Origin: Oceanospirillales bacterium | GTDB taxonomy: Bacteria > Pseudomonadota > Gammaproteobacteria > Pseudomonadales > Endozoicomonadaceae | Reading direction: 5' to 3' | Length of the DNA stretch: 64,000 bases | Assembly: GCA_004762125.1 (NCBI GenBank) | Contig: SIHQ01000009.1 | Coordinates: forward strand, 99,242 to 163,241 | Part shown: positions 54,339-63,414 of the stretch, in pieces | Layout: each line of letters starts with the position of its first letter | How positions within the stretch are numbered: the stretch's first letter is position 1 | Translations under genes and position numbers: made by a program | The notes under the pieces: model-generated | The model's input: the letters and a program-made list of their open reading frames with translations, nothing else | What the model was told of the DNA's origin: nothing | Database searches by the model: none

Positions 54339-55238
54339 TCAATGAGACCGGTGAACGATGTAGTCAGCCAGCTGCCGCAGAGGCGTGGCCTGATCATCAA
54401 ACAGCGACAGTGCTGAAACGGCTTCCTGACAGAGGTTTTCTGCAAACTGTTTCGCTTCTTCAAGCCCCATGAGTGAAACATAGGTTGGCTTGTGGAGGGC
54501 ATCATCAGCGCCTTGTTGCTTACCCAGGGTTTCAGTGTCAGCAGTCACGTCGAGAATGTCGTCCTGAACCTGAAAGGCTAAACCTATGGCATTAGCGTAG
54601 GTCGTCAGAGCTTCAAGTTGCTGGTCACTGACATGGCCTGTGGAAAGAGCGCCCATGATGACACTGGCGCGAATCAAGGCACCGGTTTTATGGTTGTGCA
54701 TCAGCTGAAGCTGCTGCTGATTAAGTGCCTGACCCACAGAGTTGAGATCCATGGACTGACCGCCGCACATCCCGGAGTGTCCTGATGCAACCGACAGCTC
54801 CCGAAGCAGTGCCAGTCTGGAACTGTCTGATAACAAGGCATCAGGGAAATGATAAGGATCGCTCAGGGCCTCAAAAGCCAAAGTCTGCAGAGCATCACCG
54901 GCCAGAATGGCGGTGGCTTCATTAAAGGCTTTGTGACAGGTGGGTTTTCCACGGCGCAGATCATCATCATCCATAGCTGGTAGGTCATCATGAACCAGCG
55001 AATAGGCATGGACAAGCTCTACGGCACAGGCCACAGGGTCGGCATAATGTGATTGGCCACCAAGGGTCTTATTAGCGGCATAAACCAACAAAGGGCGCAC
55101 CCGTTTACCGCCATTAAATACCGAGTAGGTCATGGCTTCAGCCAGCTTTAGGCTGATAATGCTGGATTCCGGTAGTACTTGTTTTAACTGTTCATCCACC
55201 CGCTTGCGGCAGGTGTTCATGTATTCCTGCAGGATCAT
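54339..55238 (-). CDS. ispA: Farnesyl diphosphate synthase
   Basis: IspA builds farnesyl diphosphate from IPP and DMAPP. The 299-residue protein has the first Asp-rich motif LVHDDLPAMDDDDLRRGKPT, GGKRVRPLL, the KTGALIRAS segment and the second motif QVQDDILDVTADT. Length and motifs are those of the short-chain enzyme. It follows xseB by 3 bp and precedes dxs, the usual xseB-ispA-dxs order. Confidence 0.96.
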   Translation of the reverse strand: MILQEYMNTCRKRVDEQLKQVLPESSIISLKLAEAMTYSVFNGGKRVRPLLVYAANKTLGGQSHYADPVACAVELVHAYSLVHDDLPAMDDDDLRRGKPTCHKAFNEATAILAGDALQTLAFEALSDPYHFPDALLSDSSRLALLRELSVASGHSGMCGGQSMDLNSVGQALNQQQLQLMHNHKTGALIRASVIMGALSTGHVSDQQLEALTTYANAIGLAFQVQDDILDVTADTETLGKQQGADDALHKPTYVSLMGLEEAKQFAENLCQEAVSALSLFDDQATPLRQLADYIVHRSH

Positions 55239-55241
55239 GGC

Positions 55242-55484
55242 TTATACATCTTCCGCCTGGTCAAAGGGTCGGGTTTCCAACTGACCATTGTTTTCCATCA
55301 ACAGCTGAACTTTCTGTTCGGCTTCGGTCAAGGCTTTCTGACAGTCACGGGTCAACTTTACCCCTTGCTCAAAGGCTTTCAGGGAATCTTCCAGAGACAG
55401 GTCGCCGGATTCCATTTTCTTAACCAGTTCATCCAGCTCTGAAAGAGACTGCTCAAAGGCAAAGCCCTGCTTCTTGGTTGGCAT
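55242..55484 (-). CDS. xseB: Exodeoxyribonuclease VII small subunit
   Basis: 80 residues matching Xse[36 protein letters not shown] is the family signature, and the C-terminus is acidic. It supports the large nuclease subunit XseA in trimming single-stranded DNA ends. First gene of the isoprenoid operon. Confidence 0.95.
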   Translation of the reverse strand: MPTKKQGFAFEQSLSELDELVKKMESGDLSLEDSLKAFEQGVKLTRDCQKALTEAEQKVQLLMENNGQLETRPFDQAEDV

Positions 55485-55608
55485 GCTTTTTTAACCTGTC
55501 TGTAGTTCCGTAATGAGTCAGAAGAGAGCAGCTTCTTACCCTGATTATTATTCTCTGCAACCGTTGGCCGATAATTCAGGGTGATCAGGTGATAAGAGTC
55601 TACATGGT

Positions 55609-56187
55609 ATGGATACTTTAAATCGCTCCAGAGCATACCACAAATCAAAATTGGGCAGGATACTGGTACAGCAGGGCTATATCTCTAAGGAACAGCTGGA
55701 TGAAGCCGTGGTGGAACAGGAAACCAGTGAGAGAAAATTGGGCGAGTTGCTCTTGGCGCAGAAGCTGTTGTCAGCTTGGCAGTTACGTAGAGCGATGAAT
55801 GTTCAAAAGCGCCTGCGGTTCGCTGCGTCAATCATTTGCACTGTTCTGGGTACAGTGCTGGACGGTATCAGTACCGGTAGCAGAGTTTTAAGGGTGAAGG
55901 ATGCCCAGTCTGTGGCAAGGCTGATGAGCCAGTTGATACAGGTTCTGCCGGAAGGCTACAGCCTGCTTTCCCTGAGTTATGACCTTGACCATTCCAGAGC
56001 AGACATTGAACTGGATAACAGTGTCACACTGTTTATTCCCAGTTCGGTGGGAGAGCTTTCCATAGGGAATGTTAAATTGAATGGAAGAGTGCCCAAAGAT
56101 TACGAGCTGTTAACGATTGATCACTTTGATTTGAAAGAAGTAACCGTAGAGTTGGATACTTCCATAAAGATGAATCAGGGGGCATAA
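55609..56187 (+). CDS. Orphan MshEN-domain protein (possible c-di-GMP binder)
   Basis: 192 residues. The N-terminus (about 12-68) holds LGRILVQQGYISKEQLDEAV and KLGELLLAQKLLSAWQLRRAM, two copies of the RLGxxLxxxGxIxxxQLxxAL pattern that forms the c-di-GMP-binding MshEN domain of type II/IV secretion ATPases. No ATPase domain follows; instead there is a short hydrophobic stretch (FAASIICTVLGTVLDG) and an unrelated beta-rich part. It may be a stand-alone c-di-GMP sensor. It is divergent from xseB. The stop codon lies in the loop of a perfect hairpin. Confidence 0.65.
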   Translation: MDTLNRSRAYHKSKLGRILVQQGYISKEQLDEAVVEQETSERKLGELLLAQKLLSAWQLRRAMNVQKRLRFAASIICTVLGTVLDGISTGSRVLRVKDAQSVARLMSQLIQVLPEGYSLLSLSYDLDHSRADIELDNSVTLFIPSSVGELSIGNVKLNGRVPKDYELLTIDHFDLKEVTVELDTSIKMNQGA

Positions 56188-56197
56188 ATGCCCCCTG
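56176..56197 (+). terminator. Hairpin with the stop codon in its loop
   Basis: CAGGGGGCAT and ATGCCCCCTG form a 10-bp perfect stem around AA; the TAA stop of the MshEN gene spans the loop. No T-run follows, so it may work in RNA stability or as a weak bidirectional terminator. Confidence 0.6.
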
Positions 56198-56227
56198 TAT
56201 TCAGTACTTGTTCAAACCTGATTTCTT

Positions 56228-57703
56228 TTAATCAACAGCTTGAGTGCTCTTTGCTTTTTTGACAGCAAAGTTTGCACCCGTTGTTTCGGAAGCATTTTCC
56301 AGCCATACATCCTGATCCATGGTTTTATCCAGGAATGGGAATTTCTTGCGATTAAAGACTGGTTCCATTCCTGCAGATACCTGCTCATCGTAGTCTTTAA
56401 GAACCTGAATCACGATACCTGACAGCAGCATGATCGCTACCAGGTTGATCAGAGCCATTACACCCATGGACAGGTCAGCAAAGTTCCAGACTACTTGCAG
56501 TTCACTGGAAGCACCGATAAAGACCATGGCTACGACAACTAGACGATAGCCCAAGATCAGAGCCTTGCTGTCCTTGATGAAACGCAGATTGGATTCACCG
56601 TAGTAGTAGTTGGCAATGATAGAAGTAAAAGCAAACAGCAGAATAGCAAAAGCCACCAGATGTGAACCCCACTCACCGACCTGACTGGACAGTGCTTGCT
56701 GGGTCAACGCTATACCTGTCAGTCCACTGCCTGGTTCCAGCATTCCTGAAATCAAAATGATGGCTGCCGTTGCAGTACATACGACGATAGTGTCGAGAAA
56801 TACACCCAGCATGCCCAACAGACCCTGATTGACCGGATGTGTAGATTGAGCGGCAGCGGCTGCATTTGGTGCACTGCCCATGCCCGCTTCATTAGAGAAC
56901 AAACCACGCTTGATGCCATTTATCATGGCTTGGGAAACCATATAACCCATGCCACCACTGGCAACCGTTTCAAGGCCAAAAGCACTCTTGAATATCAAGC
57001 TGAATACCGCTGGTAGTTCAGATACGTTCATTAATACGACAACGATGGCGACAGCCAGATAACCCAGTGCCATAGCCGGCACAATCATTTCTGCCACGCG
57101 GGATATAGTGCGAATGCCTCCAAAGATAATCACACCGCTGATTAAGGCCAGTGCAGCACCAATGTACTCAGGAGCAATACCATAGGTGTTGAAAGCAGCC
57201 GCGATAGAGTTTGCCTGAACGCTATTAAATGCCAGACCAAAAGCAATGATCAGGGATACAGAAAAGGCGACGCCGAGCCAGCGTTGACCCAGAGCTTTTT
57301 CAATATAGTAGGCTGGGCCACCACGGAAGGTGCCATCGTTATTATTGGTTTTGTAGATCTGAGCGAGAATATTTTCTGCAAGGCTGGTGGCCATACCCAG
57401 TAAAGCAATCATCCACATCCAAAATATTGCACCCGGACCACCAAGATAGATGGCCACTGCAACACCGGCCATGTTACCGGTACCGATTCGTGCGGCCAGA
57501 CTGGTGCAGAATGCCTGAAAGGGAGAAATGTGAGTTTTGCAGGTCCGGTTGCGGCTGCTCATCATGGTTTTTACAGCCATGCCAAGACGGCGAAACTGAA
57601 CAAAACGAGTACGGATAGTGAAGAAAATTCCTACTCCAAGCAGGAGGTAAATCAGGACACTTCCCCAGAGAAGACCATTAGCTGCAGAGATAAATTCGTT
57701 CAT
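56228..57703 (-). CDS. AGCS-family sodium:alanine/glycine symporter (copy 1)
   Basis: 491 residues of the alanine-or-glycine:cation symporter family, inner membrane, about eleven helices. Signatures include SLAARIGTGNMAGVAVAIYLGGPGAIFWMW, DGTFRGGPAYYIEKALG, RGLFSNEAGMGSAPNAAAAA and YYYGESNLRFI. ATG 57703 is preferred over 57733 because AGGA lies 7 bp before it. A paralogue at 58018 lies next to it in the same direction. Alanine or glycine is the expected substrate with Na+. Confidence 0.92.
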   Translation of the reverse strand: MNEFISAANGLLWGSVLIYLLLGVGIFFTIRTRFVQFRRLGMAVKTMMSSRNRTCKTHISPFQAFCTSLAARIGTGNMAGVAVAIYLGGPGAIFWMWMIALLGMATSLAENILAQIYKTNNNDGTFRGGPAYYIEKALGQRWLGVAFSVSLIIAFGLAFNSVQANSIAAAFNTYGIAPEYIGAALALISGVIIFGGIRTISRVAEMIVPAMALGYLAVAIVVVLMNVSELPAVFSLIFKSAFGLETVASGGMGYMVSQAMINGIKRGLFSNEAGMGSAPNAAAAAQSTHPVNQGLLGMLGVFLDTIVVCTATAAIILISGMLEPGSGLTGIALTQQALSSQVGEWGSHLVAFAILLFAFTSIIANYYYGESNLRFIKDSKALILGYRLVVVAMVFIGASSELQVVWNFADLSMGVMALINLVAIMLLSGIVIQVLKDYDEQVSAGMEPVFNRKKFPFLDKTMDQDVWLENASETTGANFAVKKAKSTQAVD

Positions 57704-57862
57704 AGATGATCCTGATTTATTGATATGGTTCAAGTTTCAGGGGAAATGGATTTTCATAATATTGGTGAAAGAACGAGGTTGCACAGGTGTAGGTACTTAC
57801 TTGGAGAATTTGAGAGGTGTTGTTGAGAACTGTGTTGAAAAGCTATGTGGGTAAAGAGCGAG

Positions 57863-57921
57863 AGGTTACTGATCTGGTCGTTGAGCCAGTTACCTTTGTT
57901 CGATAATTACGAATATCGAAC
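57863..57921. promoter_or_regulatory. Two adjacent inverted repeats between the AGCS genes
   Basis: AGGTTACTG/CAGTTACCT (57863-57871, 57887-57895, one mismatch) is followed by GTTCGATA/TATCGAAC (57898-57905, 57914-57921, perfect). They lie after the second AGCS gene and before the first, where a terminator or operator would sit. Confidence 0.45.
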
Positions 57922-58017
57922 GTAAAACTAACTAACGTACGTGAATGCAGCGGTTACATATTGAAAAGAAACTTATGATCTTCTGGCAAGCTGGAACAGA
58001 GTCTAATTTCGATCCTG

Positions 58018-59514
58018 CTAAGACTGTTCCAACTCTGGAAGATCCTGAATGGGTGACCGATTATCGTCATCGTTGCTTTTGTCATCAGGTCTGGATGTCT
58101 GAACCCAAACATCAGCATCCATAGTCTTGTTCAGAAAAGGAAAATCACTGCGGCAAAAAGTGGGTATGAGGCCTTTGGAAAGTTGTTGATCGTAATCTTT
58201 TAACACTTTAAATACAGGGCCGGAAAGTAACACGATAACCACCAGATTTATTAACGCCATTGCACCCATGGCGAGATCGGCAATCAACCAAACACTTTCC
58301 ATGCTGCTGGTTGCACCAAGATAAACCACAGTAACCACCACACAGCGATAACAGAGCAAGAGAAAGCGGCTCTCTTTTATAAACAGTAGGTTGGATTCAC
58401 CGTAGTAATAGTTGGCAACAATAGACGTCAAACCAAAGAAAAAGACTGCAATCATGATGAACCATTCACCCCAAACACCGGCGACACTGGTCAATGCTGC
58501 CTGAGTAAGCTGAATACCATTCAAGTCACTGCCGGATTCCAATTGTCCCGAGAGTAAGATGATGGCTGCTGTTGCGGTACAGATAACAATAGTGTCAATA
58601 AAGACACTGATCATGGAGACAATGCCCTGAGCTGCAGGGTGTGGAGGCCATGGAGTTGCCGTTGCCGCTGCATTGGGCCCGCTGCCCATACCGGCCTCAT
58701 TGGAAAAGAGCCCACGTTTAATACCCTGAATCATCGCCTGGGCAACGGTATAACCCAGTCCTCCACCAACGGCCTGTTCAAAACCAAAAGCATGGCTGAA
58801 GATCAGACTGAATACTGCAGGTAACTCTTCAATGCGTGCAGAAACTACGACCAGTGCGATTCCCAGATAAGCCAGAGCCATAATCGGTACGACTTTTTCT
58901 GCAAAGCGAGTAATGGTGTGAATACCTCTGAACACAATCAACGAGGTGATCGCCGCCAGAATGAATCCCAGTTCTTGTTGGGTAAGCTGAAGGCTGCCAC
59001 CTGAGAGAGAGGCTGCAACAGAATTAGCGTGAACGGAGTTAAAAGCAAAACCGAAAGCGATCAGTAACAGGCTGGAAAAGATCAGACCAAGCCAGCGAAA
59101 ACCGAGCGCTTTTTCAATGTAGTAGGCAGGCCCGCCTCTGAATGATCCATCTTTGTTGTTGGTCTTATAGATCTGCGCCAGTGTGTTTTCGATAAAACTG
59201 GATGACATACCCAGTACGGCCACTATCCACATCCAGAAAATAGCTCCGGGTCCTCCTATATAAATAGCAATAGCCACCCCGGCAAGGTTACCTGTTCCAA
59301 CATGAGCAGCGAGACTGGTACAGAGAGCTTGAAAGGATGAAATACTATTGTCGTCTTTTGCTCGACGGGTGAACATGATCTTCCAGGCGTGAAAGAAGTA
59401 GCGGAATTGAACAAGACGACTTCTTATTGTGAAGTAAATACCTGCACCAATAAGAAGATAAATAAGAATGTATTCCCACAAAACCTGGCTAATCAGTTCT
59501 ATCAAGCTACTCAT
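58018..59514 (-). CDS. AGCS-family symporter (copy 2)
   Basis: About 498 residues, clearly a paralogue of the neighbouring symporter with the same signatures (SLAAHVGTGNLAGVAIAIYIGGPGAIFWMW, DGSFRGGPAYYIEKALG, RGLFSNEAGMGSGPNAAATA, YYYGESNLLFI) but differing throughout, so the duplication is not recent. ATG 59514 is chosen since it aligns with the paralogue start and has GGAA 6 bp upstream; ATG 59526 is the alternative. Different specificities within small neutral amino acids are likely. Confidence 0.92.
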   Translation of the reverse strand: MSSLIELISQVLWEYILIYLLIGAGIYFTIRSRLVQFRYFFHAWKIMFTRRAKDDNSISSFQALCTSLAAHVGTGNLAGVAIAIYIGGPGAIFWMWIVAVLGMSSSFIENTLAQIYKTNNKDGSFRGGPAYYIEKALGFRWLGLIFSSLLLIAFGFAFNSVHANSVAASLSGGSLQLTQQELGFILAAITSLIVFRGIHTITRFAEKVVPIMALAYLGIALVVVSARIEELPAVFSLIFSHAFGFEQAVGGGLGYTVAQAMIQGIKRGLFSNEAGMGSGPNAAATATPWPPHPAAQGIVSMISVFIDTIVICTATAAIILLSGQLESGSDLNGIQLTQAALTSVAGVWGEWFIMIAVFFFGLTSIVANYYYGESNLLFIKESRFLLLCYRCVVVTVVYLGATSSMESVWLIADLAMGAMALINLVVIVLLSGPVFKVLKDYDQQLSKGLIPTFCRSDFPFLNKTMDADVWVQTSRPDDKSNDDDNRSPIQDLPELEQS

Positions 59515-59927
59515 AGAAAGTTCCATAACAGAATTAGTGGAAGCTTAGCAGAGGCTCATATAAACAGAATTTTCTTATGAACTTTTAAAATGCCCCTCTG
59601 CCACCTGAGTCGGAATAGCAACGGCTATACCTGAACTGATGCCCAAGAAACTGACCGTCCCTGTGACGTAATAATGTTTTCTTATAAGATCCTTTGAACT
59701 TTGTGACTATGATGAAGTCTTAAGTCTTTATATGGAGTTCGAGAAAAGCATCAAAAATGAATAAGGTTTGGATGCCAGCAAGACACTTGCGACGTGAAAT
59801 GTGATACGAACGTAACAGAAAGCAGCTTATAAAATAGTTGCCAGGAAAGGAAAGGCAGGATTTCTTTTAGGAGCAGGCTCGGCCAATGACCCTTTGAGCC
59901 AATGCTCTACGACAACAGGTTGTAGTT
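59515..59927. other. Divergent promoter region of AGCS copy 2 and the CstA-like gene
   Basis: About 410 bp without a gene. A CRP-like half site lies at 59797-59805; otherwise no repeat is notable. Confidence 0.4.
59797..59818. promoter_or_regulatory. Possible CRP site before the CstA-like gene
   Basis: AAATGTGAT matches one half of the CRP consensus exactly, but the second half is poor. Its position about 120 bp before a CstA-like gene fits the catabolite control known for cstA in E. coli. Confidence 0.3.
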
Positions 59928-61361
59928 ATGAATAGCTTTTTACTGGCACTTGCCCTACTCATTGTGGGGTATCTTTTTTATGGTACGGTGGTTGAACGTT
60001 GTTTTGGAGTACAGTCAGAACGCCAAACACCCGCACATAAGCTAACTGATGGTATCGACTTTGTTCCTCTGCCCTGGTACAAAATCTTCCTTATTCAGTT
60101 CCTGAACATTGCCGGACTTGGACCCATTTTTGGTGCCATTCTTGGTGCACTGTATGGTCCTATGGCCTTTGTCTGGATTGTATTGGGTTGCATATTTGCT
60201 GGAGCTGTCCACGACTTCTTTTCCGGCATGATGTCTGTCAGACATTCTGGTCAAAGCATTCCGGAAATAGTGGGTTATTATCTTGGCCCTAGAGTCTGCC
60301 AGTTTATGCGCCTATTATCGGTGGTTCTGCTGCTACTAGTAGGCACTGTATTTATGATCGGGCCAGCTGCGCTACTGAGTAATCTCGGCTTTACCGGTCT
60401 TTTGGCAACCAAGGGTTTCTGGCTGGCAGTGATATTGGCTTATTACTTTGTTGCCACCATTCTTCCTATCGATAAGCTGATTGCTCGTATCTACCCAATC
60501 TTTGCGCTTGCTCTCCTATTTATGGCTTTTGGTATTGGCACCATGCTGGTCGTCAAAGGGTTGCCTATACCTGAAGTTGGAATGGATTTCGATCATCCCA
60601 AAGGGCTTTCAACCTGGCCCATGCTCTGCATAACCATTGCATGTGGTGCAATCAGTGGTTTCCATGCAACCCAATCCCCTTTGATGGCTCGCTGTATTCC
60701 CTGTGAAGGGTATGGCAAAAGAGTATTCTACGGAGCGATGGTTGCTGAGGGTGTGGTAACCCTTATCTGGGCTGCAGCGGCGATGGCATTTTTCCCGGAA
60801 GGTATTGAAGGGTTGTCTGCTGTTCTTGATCAGGGTGGGCCATCGCTGGTGGTTAATGAAATAGCGACAGGCCTGATGGGAACGGTCGGAGGCATGCTTG
60901 CGATTCTCGGCGTGATTGCCTGCCCTATTACCTCGGGTGATACCGCTTTCAGAAGTTTGCGACTGATTTTTGCAGACATGTTTAAAATCAAACAAAACAG
61001 CATGGCTCGTCGGCTGATGCTTGCTGTCCCTCTATTTGCGACGGGCTACATGTTAACCCTGGTCGACTTTTCGATAATCTGGCGTTACTTCGCTTTTTCA
61101 AATCAGGCTTTGGCCACCATTGTTTTGTGGACTGCTTCTGTTTATATGGTTCGTCAGGCAAGGAACTATTGGGTTGCACTGTTACCGGCCGGATTTATGA
61201 CGGCTGTTTGTTCGACTTATATTTTAATGGCACCCGAAGGGCTAGGTCTGTCATCTGATATTGGTTGGCCGGTGGGTATTGTTCTTGGTCTTTCCTCTAT
61301 TGTTGTTTTCGCAATCTGGGCTTCTTCTGCTCAACCGGAAAGAGATAATGAGCCGGTGTGA
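59928..61361 (+). CDS. CstA-family carbon-starvation/peptide transporter, short type
   Basis: 477 residues with more than ten hydrophobic segments and CstA-family marks: KIFLIQFLNIAGLGPIFGAILGALYGP, GCIFAGAVHDFFSGMMSVRHSGQSIPEI, AISGFHATQSPLMARC and CPITSGDTAFRSLRL. It is much shorter than E. coli CstA or BtsT (about 700), corresponding to the compact form common in marine and anaerobic bacteria. The family moves peptides or pyruvate; which applies here is unknown. Alone, with a 400-bp leader. Confidence 0.85.
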   Translation: MNSFLLALALLIVGYLFYGTVVERCFGVQSERQTPAHKLTDGIDFVPLPWYKIFLIQFLNIAGLGPIFGAILGALYGPMAFVWIVLGCIFAGAVHDFFSGMMSVRHSGQSIPEIVGYYLGPRVCQFMRLLSVVLLLLVGTVFMIGPAALLSNLGFTGLLATKGFWLAVILAYYFVATILPIDKLIARIYPIFALALLFMAFGIGTMLVVKGLPIPEVGMDFDHPKGLSTWPMLCITIACGAISGFHATQSPLMARCIPCEGYGKRVFYGAMVAEGVVTLIWAAAAMAFFPEGIEGLSAVLDQGGPSLVVNEIATGLMGTVGGMLAILGVIACPITSGDTAFRSLRLIFADMFKIKQNSMARRLMLAVPLFATGYMLTLVDFSIIWRYFAFSNQALATIVLWTASVYMVRQARNYWVALLPAGFMTAVCSTYILMAPEGLGLSSDIGWPVGIVLGLSSIVVFAIWASSAQPERDNEPV

Positions 61362-61551
61362 AGTCTGATTGACAAGTATCCCCTCCGCTTTTGGCATGAG
61401 GGGAGCTTTGAATGAATTGCTGCAAGTCACTTCCCAAGCATTTCCTCTAGAGCCTCGCTGGTATTGTTTTCCTGACCTCTCTATTATCCTCAGGTGCATG
61501 TATGTCAACGCCTCCTAAGTGTTTAATGATTAGAAACGGAATAATAATTTA

Positions 61552-62466
61552 TTGAATATGACCATTTTTGCATTCTTTCTAGGAGTGCTCATAACCTGGC
61601 TAATTATGTCGGGTATTCTTTCCCAGTTGATAACTCTGTTACTGAGAGTCTGGTGGCCGTCGTCTCGAACAGAGAGAGGGATTCAGGCTGACCAGTGGTT
61701 ACTAAACAGTGGTGTCTCCACATCGTCCGGTTGGCGCATGCTGGGTTATTGGCGTGACACGAGTGATTACGGGCGAGCTTGCTCTGAACTTGCTGGGCTA
61801 CTGGCTGATAAAGCCTGCCTTTCTAATCAGGATGATGTCATTGATGTTGGCTTTACCAGCTACGATCAGTTGTTGGTATGGATGGATTACTATCAGGTTC
61901 GTTCTCTTACAGCACTGGCTGAAAATGAGCAGCTTTATGCGTCTGCACAGAATCAGTGCAGCCACTTTGAGCAATTGAAGCTCGAGCGTGGAAATGAAAG
62001 TGAGCTGGCGAAACTGGATGAGGACTCTTGCGACAAGTTACTGGCATTGGACAGTGTCTATCACTTTGAAGATAAGGTTCAGTTTCTGGCTAATGCTCGC
62101 AAAGTCATTCGTCCTGGTGGCAGTCTTACCCTTTCGGATATGGTGCTGACCAGACCTTATCAAGATCGTCGTGAACAGAAGCTGGTTAATTTGCTGGCTC
62201 GTGTGTGTGGCATTGCCATTGAAGGTTTGCATCCGCAACAGAAGTATCGGGAATTGATCAGAGAAGCCGGTTTTTCTGAAATAGAAATAGTGGATGTTTC
62301 CCAGGATGTACTGTCAGGTTTCTGTTTTTGGTTTAATCAACACCATTCAGAGTTATCCCCATTGACCCGTTCCAGAGTGTGGATACGTCTGCGCTTGCTG
62401 GTCTGGTTCATACGCTGGATGCAGCACCAGGGGCTTCTTGAGTACCATCTTATTTCGGCTAAATAA
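61552..62466 (+). CDS. Membrane-anchored methyltransferase-like protein with degenerate SAM loop
   Basis: 304 residues: an N-terminal membrane helix (FAFFLGVLITWLIMSGILSQLITLLL), then a class I methyltransferase-like domain. Motif I reads DVIDVGFTSYDQ, lacking the usual GxGxG, while later parts are typical (LDSVYHFEDKVQFLANARKVIRPGGSLTLSDMVL; ELIREAGFSEIEIVDVS). A second amphipathic region (RIRLRLLVWFIRWMQ) lies at the end. It may methylate a lipid or quinone at the membrane, or have lost SAM binding. TTG 61552 or ATG 61558 may be the start; neither has a good ribosome site. Confidence 0.75.
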   Translation: MNMTIFAFFLGVLITWLIMSGILSQLITLLLRVWWPSSRTERGIQADQWLLNSGVSTSSGWRMLGYWRDTSDYGRACSELAGLLADKACLSNQDDVIDVGFTSYDQLLVWMDYYQVRSLTALAENEQLYASAQNQCSHFEQLKLERGNESELAKLDEDSCDKLLALDSVYHFEDKVQFLANARKVIRPGGSLTLSDMVLTRPYQDRREQKLVNLLARVCGIAIEGLHPQQKYRELIREAGFSEIEIVDVSQDVLSGFCFWFNQHHSELSPLTRSRVWIRLRLLVWFIRWMQHQGLLEYHLISAK

Positions 62467-62483
62467 GGTTAAATCTCATCTTC

Positions 62484-62514
62484 AAGGTTATCCACAAAAC
62501 CTGTGGATAACCTT
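62484..62514. promoter_or_regulatory. Inverted pair of perfect DnaA boxes
   Basis: AAGGTTATCCACA (62484-62496) and its exact complement (62502-62514) enclose 5 bases. Each arm contains TTATCCACA, the strongest DnaA-binding 9-mer. As RNA the same sequence forms a 13-bp hairpin, so it may also be the terminator of the preceding gene. Confidence 0.75.
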
Positions 62515-62576
62515 GTGTTCTATTTTGGGATAGTTTTCATTTATCCCCAGTACCTTTGTCTATAGAAATATTGATC

Positions 62577-62598
62577 AAAAAATAACCAGTTATTTTTT
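62577..62598. terminator. AT-rich hairpin flanked by A6/T6
   Basis: AAAAAATAAC and GTTATTTTTT pair around CA. Symmetric, so it could terminate in either direction; the GC-poor stem makes it weak. Confidence 0.5.
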
Positions 62599-62810
62599 AT
62601 ACTTCGATTGTCGTATGATTAGGCGACTGACTTAAGTCCCTCATTGATGCATTGATTGTCCCCCTCGCACCAAATTCTCTTAAAATTTTCTACGCTCTTT
62701 CTCTTCCATAGTTGATAAATTCGCTTTTACATAAGCTGGCACGCTAACTGCCGTAAGTACCCTGACTGAAAAAATAACGACAACAAAAAAAGAGTCGTCA
62801 GGAGGGAGCA

Positions 62811-63385
62811 ATGAAGTGGATAAAATCACTCGCAGTTAACGTAGTGGTTGGCATCGGTAGTCTATCGGCCACTGCAGGTTATGCCGAGTTGGGGTATCCG
62901 GAAAAAGAAGAACGCAGGATTGGGCTTATCAAGCTGACGGGTATGGCACCTATCGCATAGCTTATGAAAAAGGTTTTTTTGAAGACGAAGGTCTTTATGT
63001 CACCATCGAGGCACAAGCCAACTAGCGTTTGGTACCTGATTTCAATGTTTTCTTCCGCTACAACGCAACCTATCCCTACTATTCCGATGCTATCTGGTAC
63101 CTGACTCAAATGAGGCGCTGGGGCCAGATCAGAGAAGATAAGCCCGACAGCTGGTATCTGGGAACCGCAAAGAAAGTCTACCGCCCTGACATCTATCAGG
63201 CAGCGGCTGAATCACTGATTAACGACAAGCTGATTAATGCTGAAGAGTTTCCTGATTTTACTCATCTCGATGGCTTCAGGGCTCCGCAGGCGCACTTTAT
63301 CGACGGTAATGCTTATAACGGTAAAGCGGCAAACGCTTATATCAGCACGTTCACCATTGGGCTGAAGCAGGGTGACAGGATCTAA
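62811..63385 (+). pseudogene. nrtA: Nitrate transporter substrate-binding protein remnant
   Basis: From ATG 62811 with a strong GGAGGGAG site, the frame gives a signal peptide and PEKEERRIGLIKLTGMAPIA, then stops. A one-base loss shifts the reading to AYEKGFFEDEGLYVTIEAQAN, after which TAG stands where NrtA/CmpA proteins have Trp. The sequence then jumps to the C-terminal part: VPDFNVFFRYNATYPYYSDAIWYLTQMRRWGQIRE, KKVYRPDIYQAAAE and FRAPQAHFIDG. Roughly 280 internal residues are deleted. The pieces are unmistakably the nitrate/bicarbonate ABC binding protein family, now non-functional. Confidence 0.88.
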
Positions 63386-63414
63386 TTCTGCCCCCATTGA
63401 GCAAGGACAAGGCT

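Larger units (their letters stand above)
62467..62810. other. Intergenic region with DnaA boxes and AT-rich hairpins
   Basis: 344 bp between the methyltransferase-like gene and the nrtA remnant. It holds the DnaA-box palindrome, a one-mismatch DnaA-like word TTATCCCCA (62540-62548), an AT-rich stretch with the perfect hairpin AAAAAATAAC/GTTATTTTTT (62577-62598), and a GGAGGGAG ribosome site just before the nrtA remnant. Confidence 0.6.

Noticed and set aside
62467..62810. Chromosomal oriC
   Set aside because: Only two perfect boxes plus one near-match, and none of the usual origin neighbours (dnaA, dnaN, mnmG, rpmH) is in the window.
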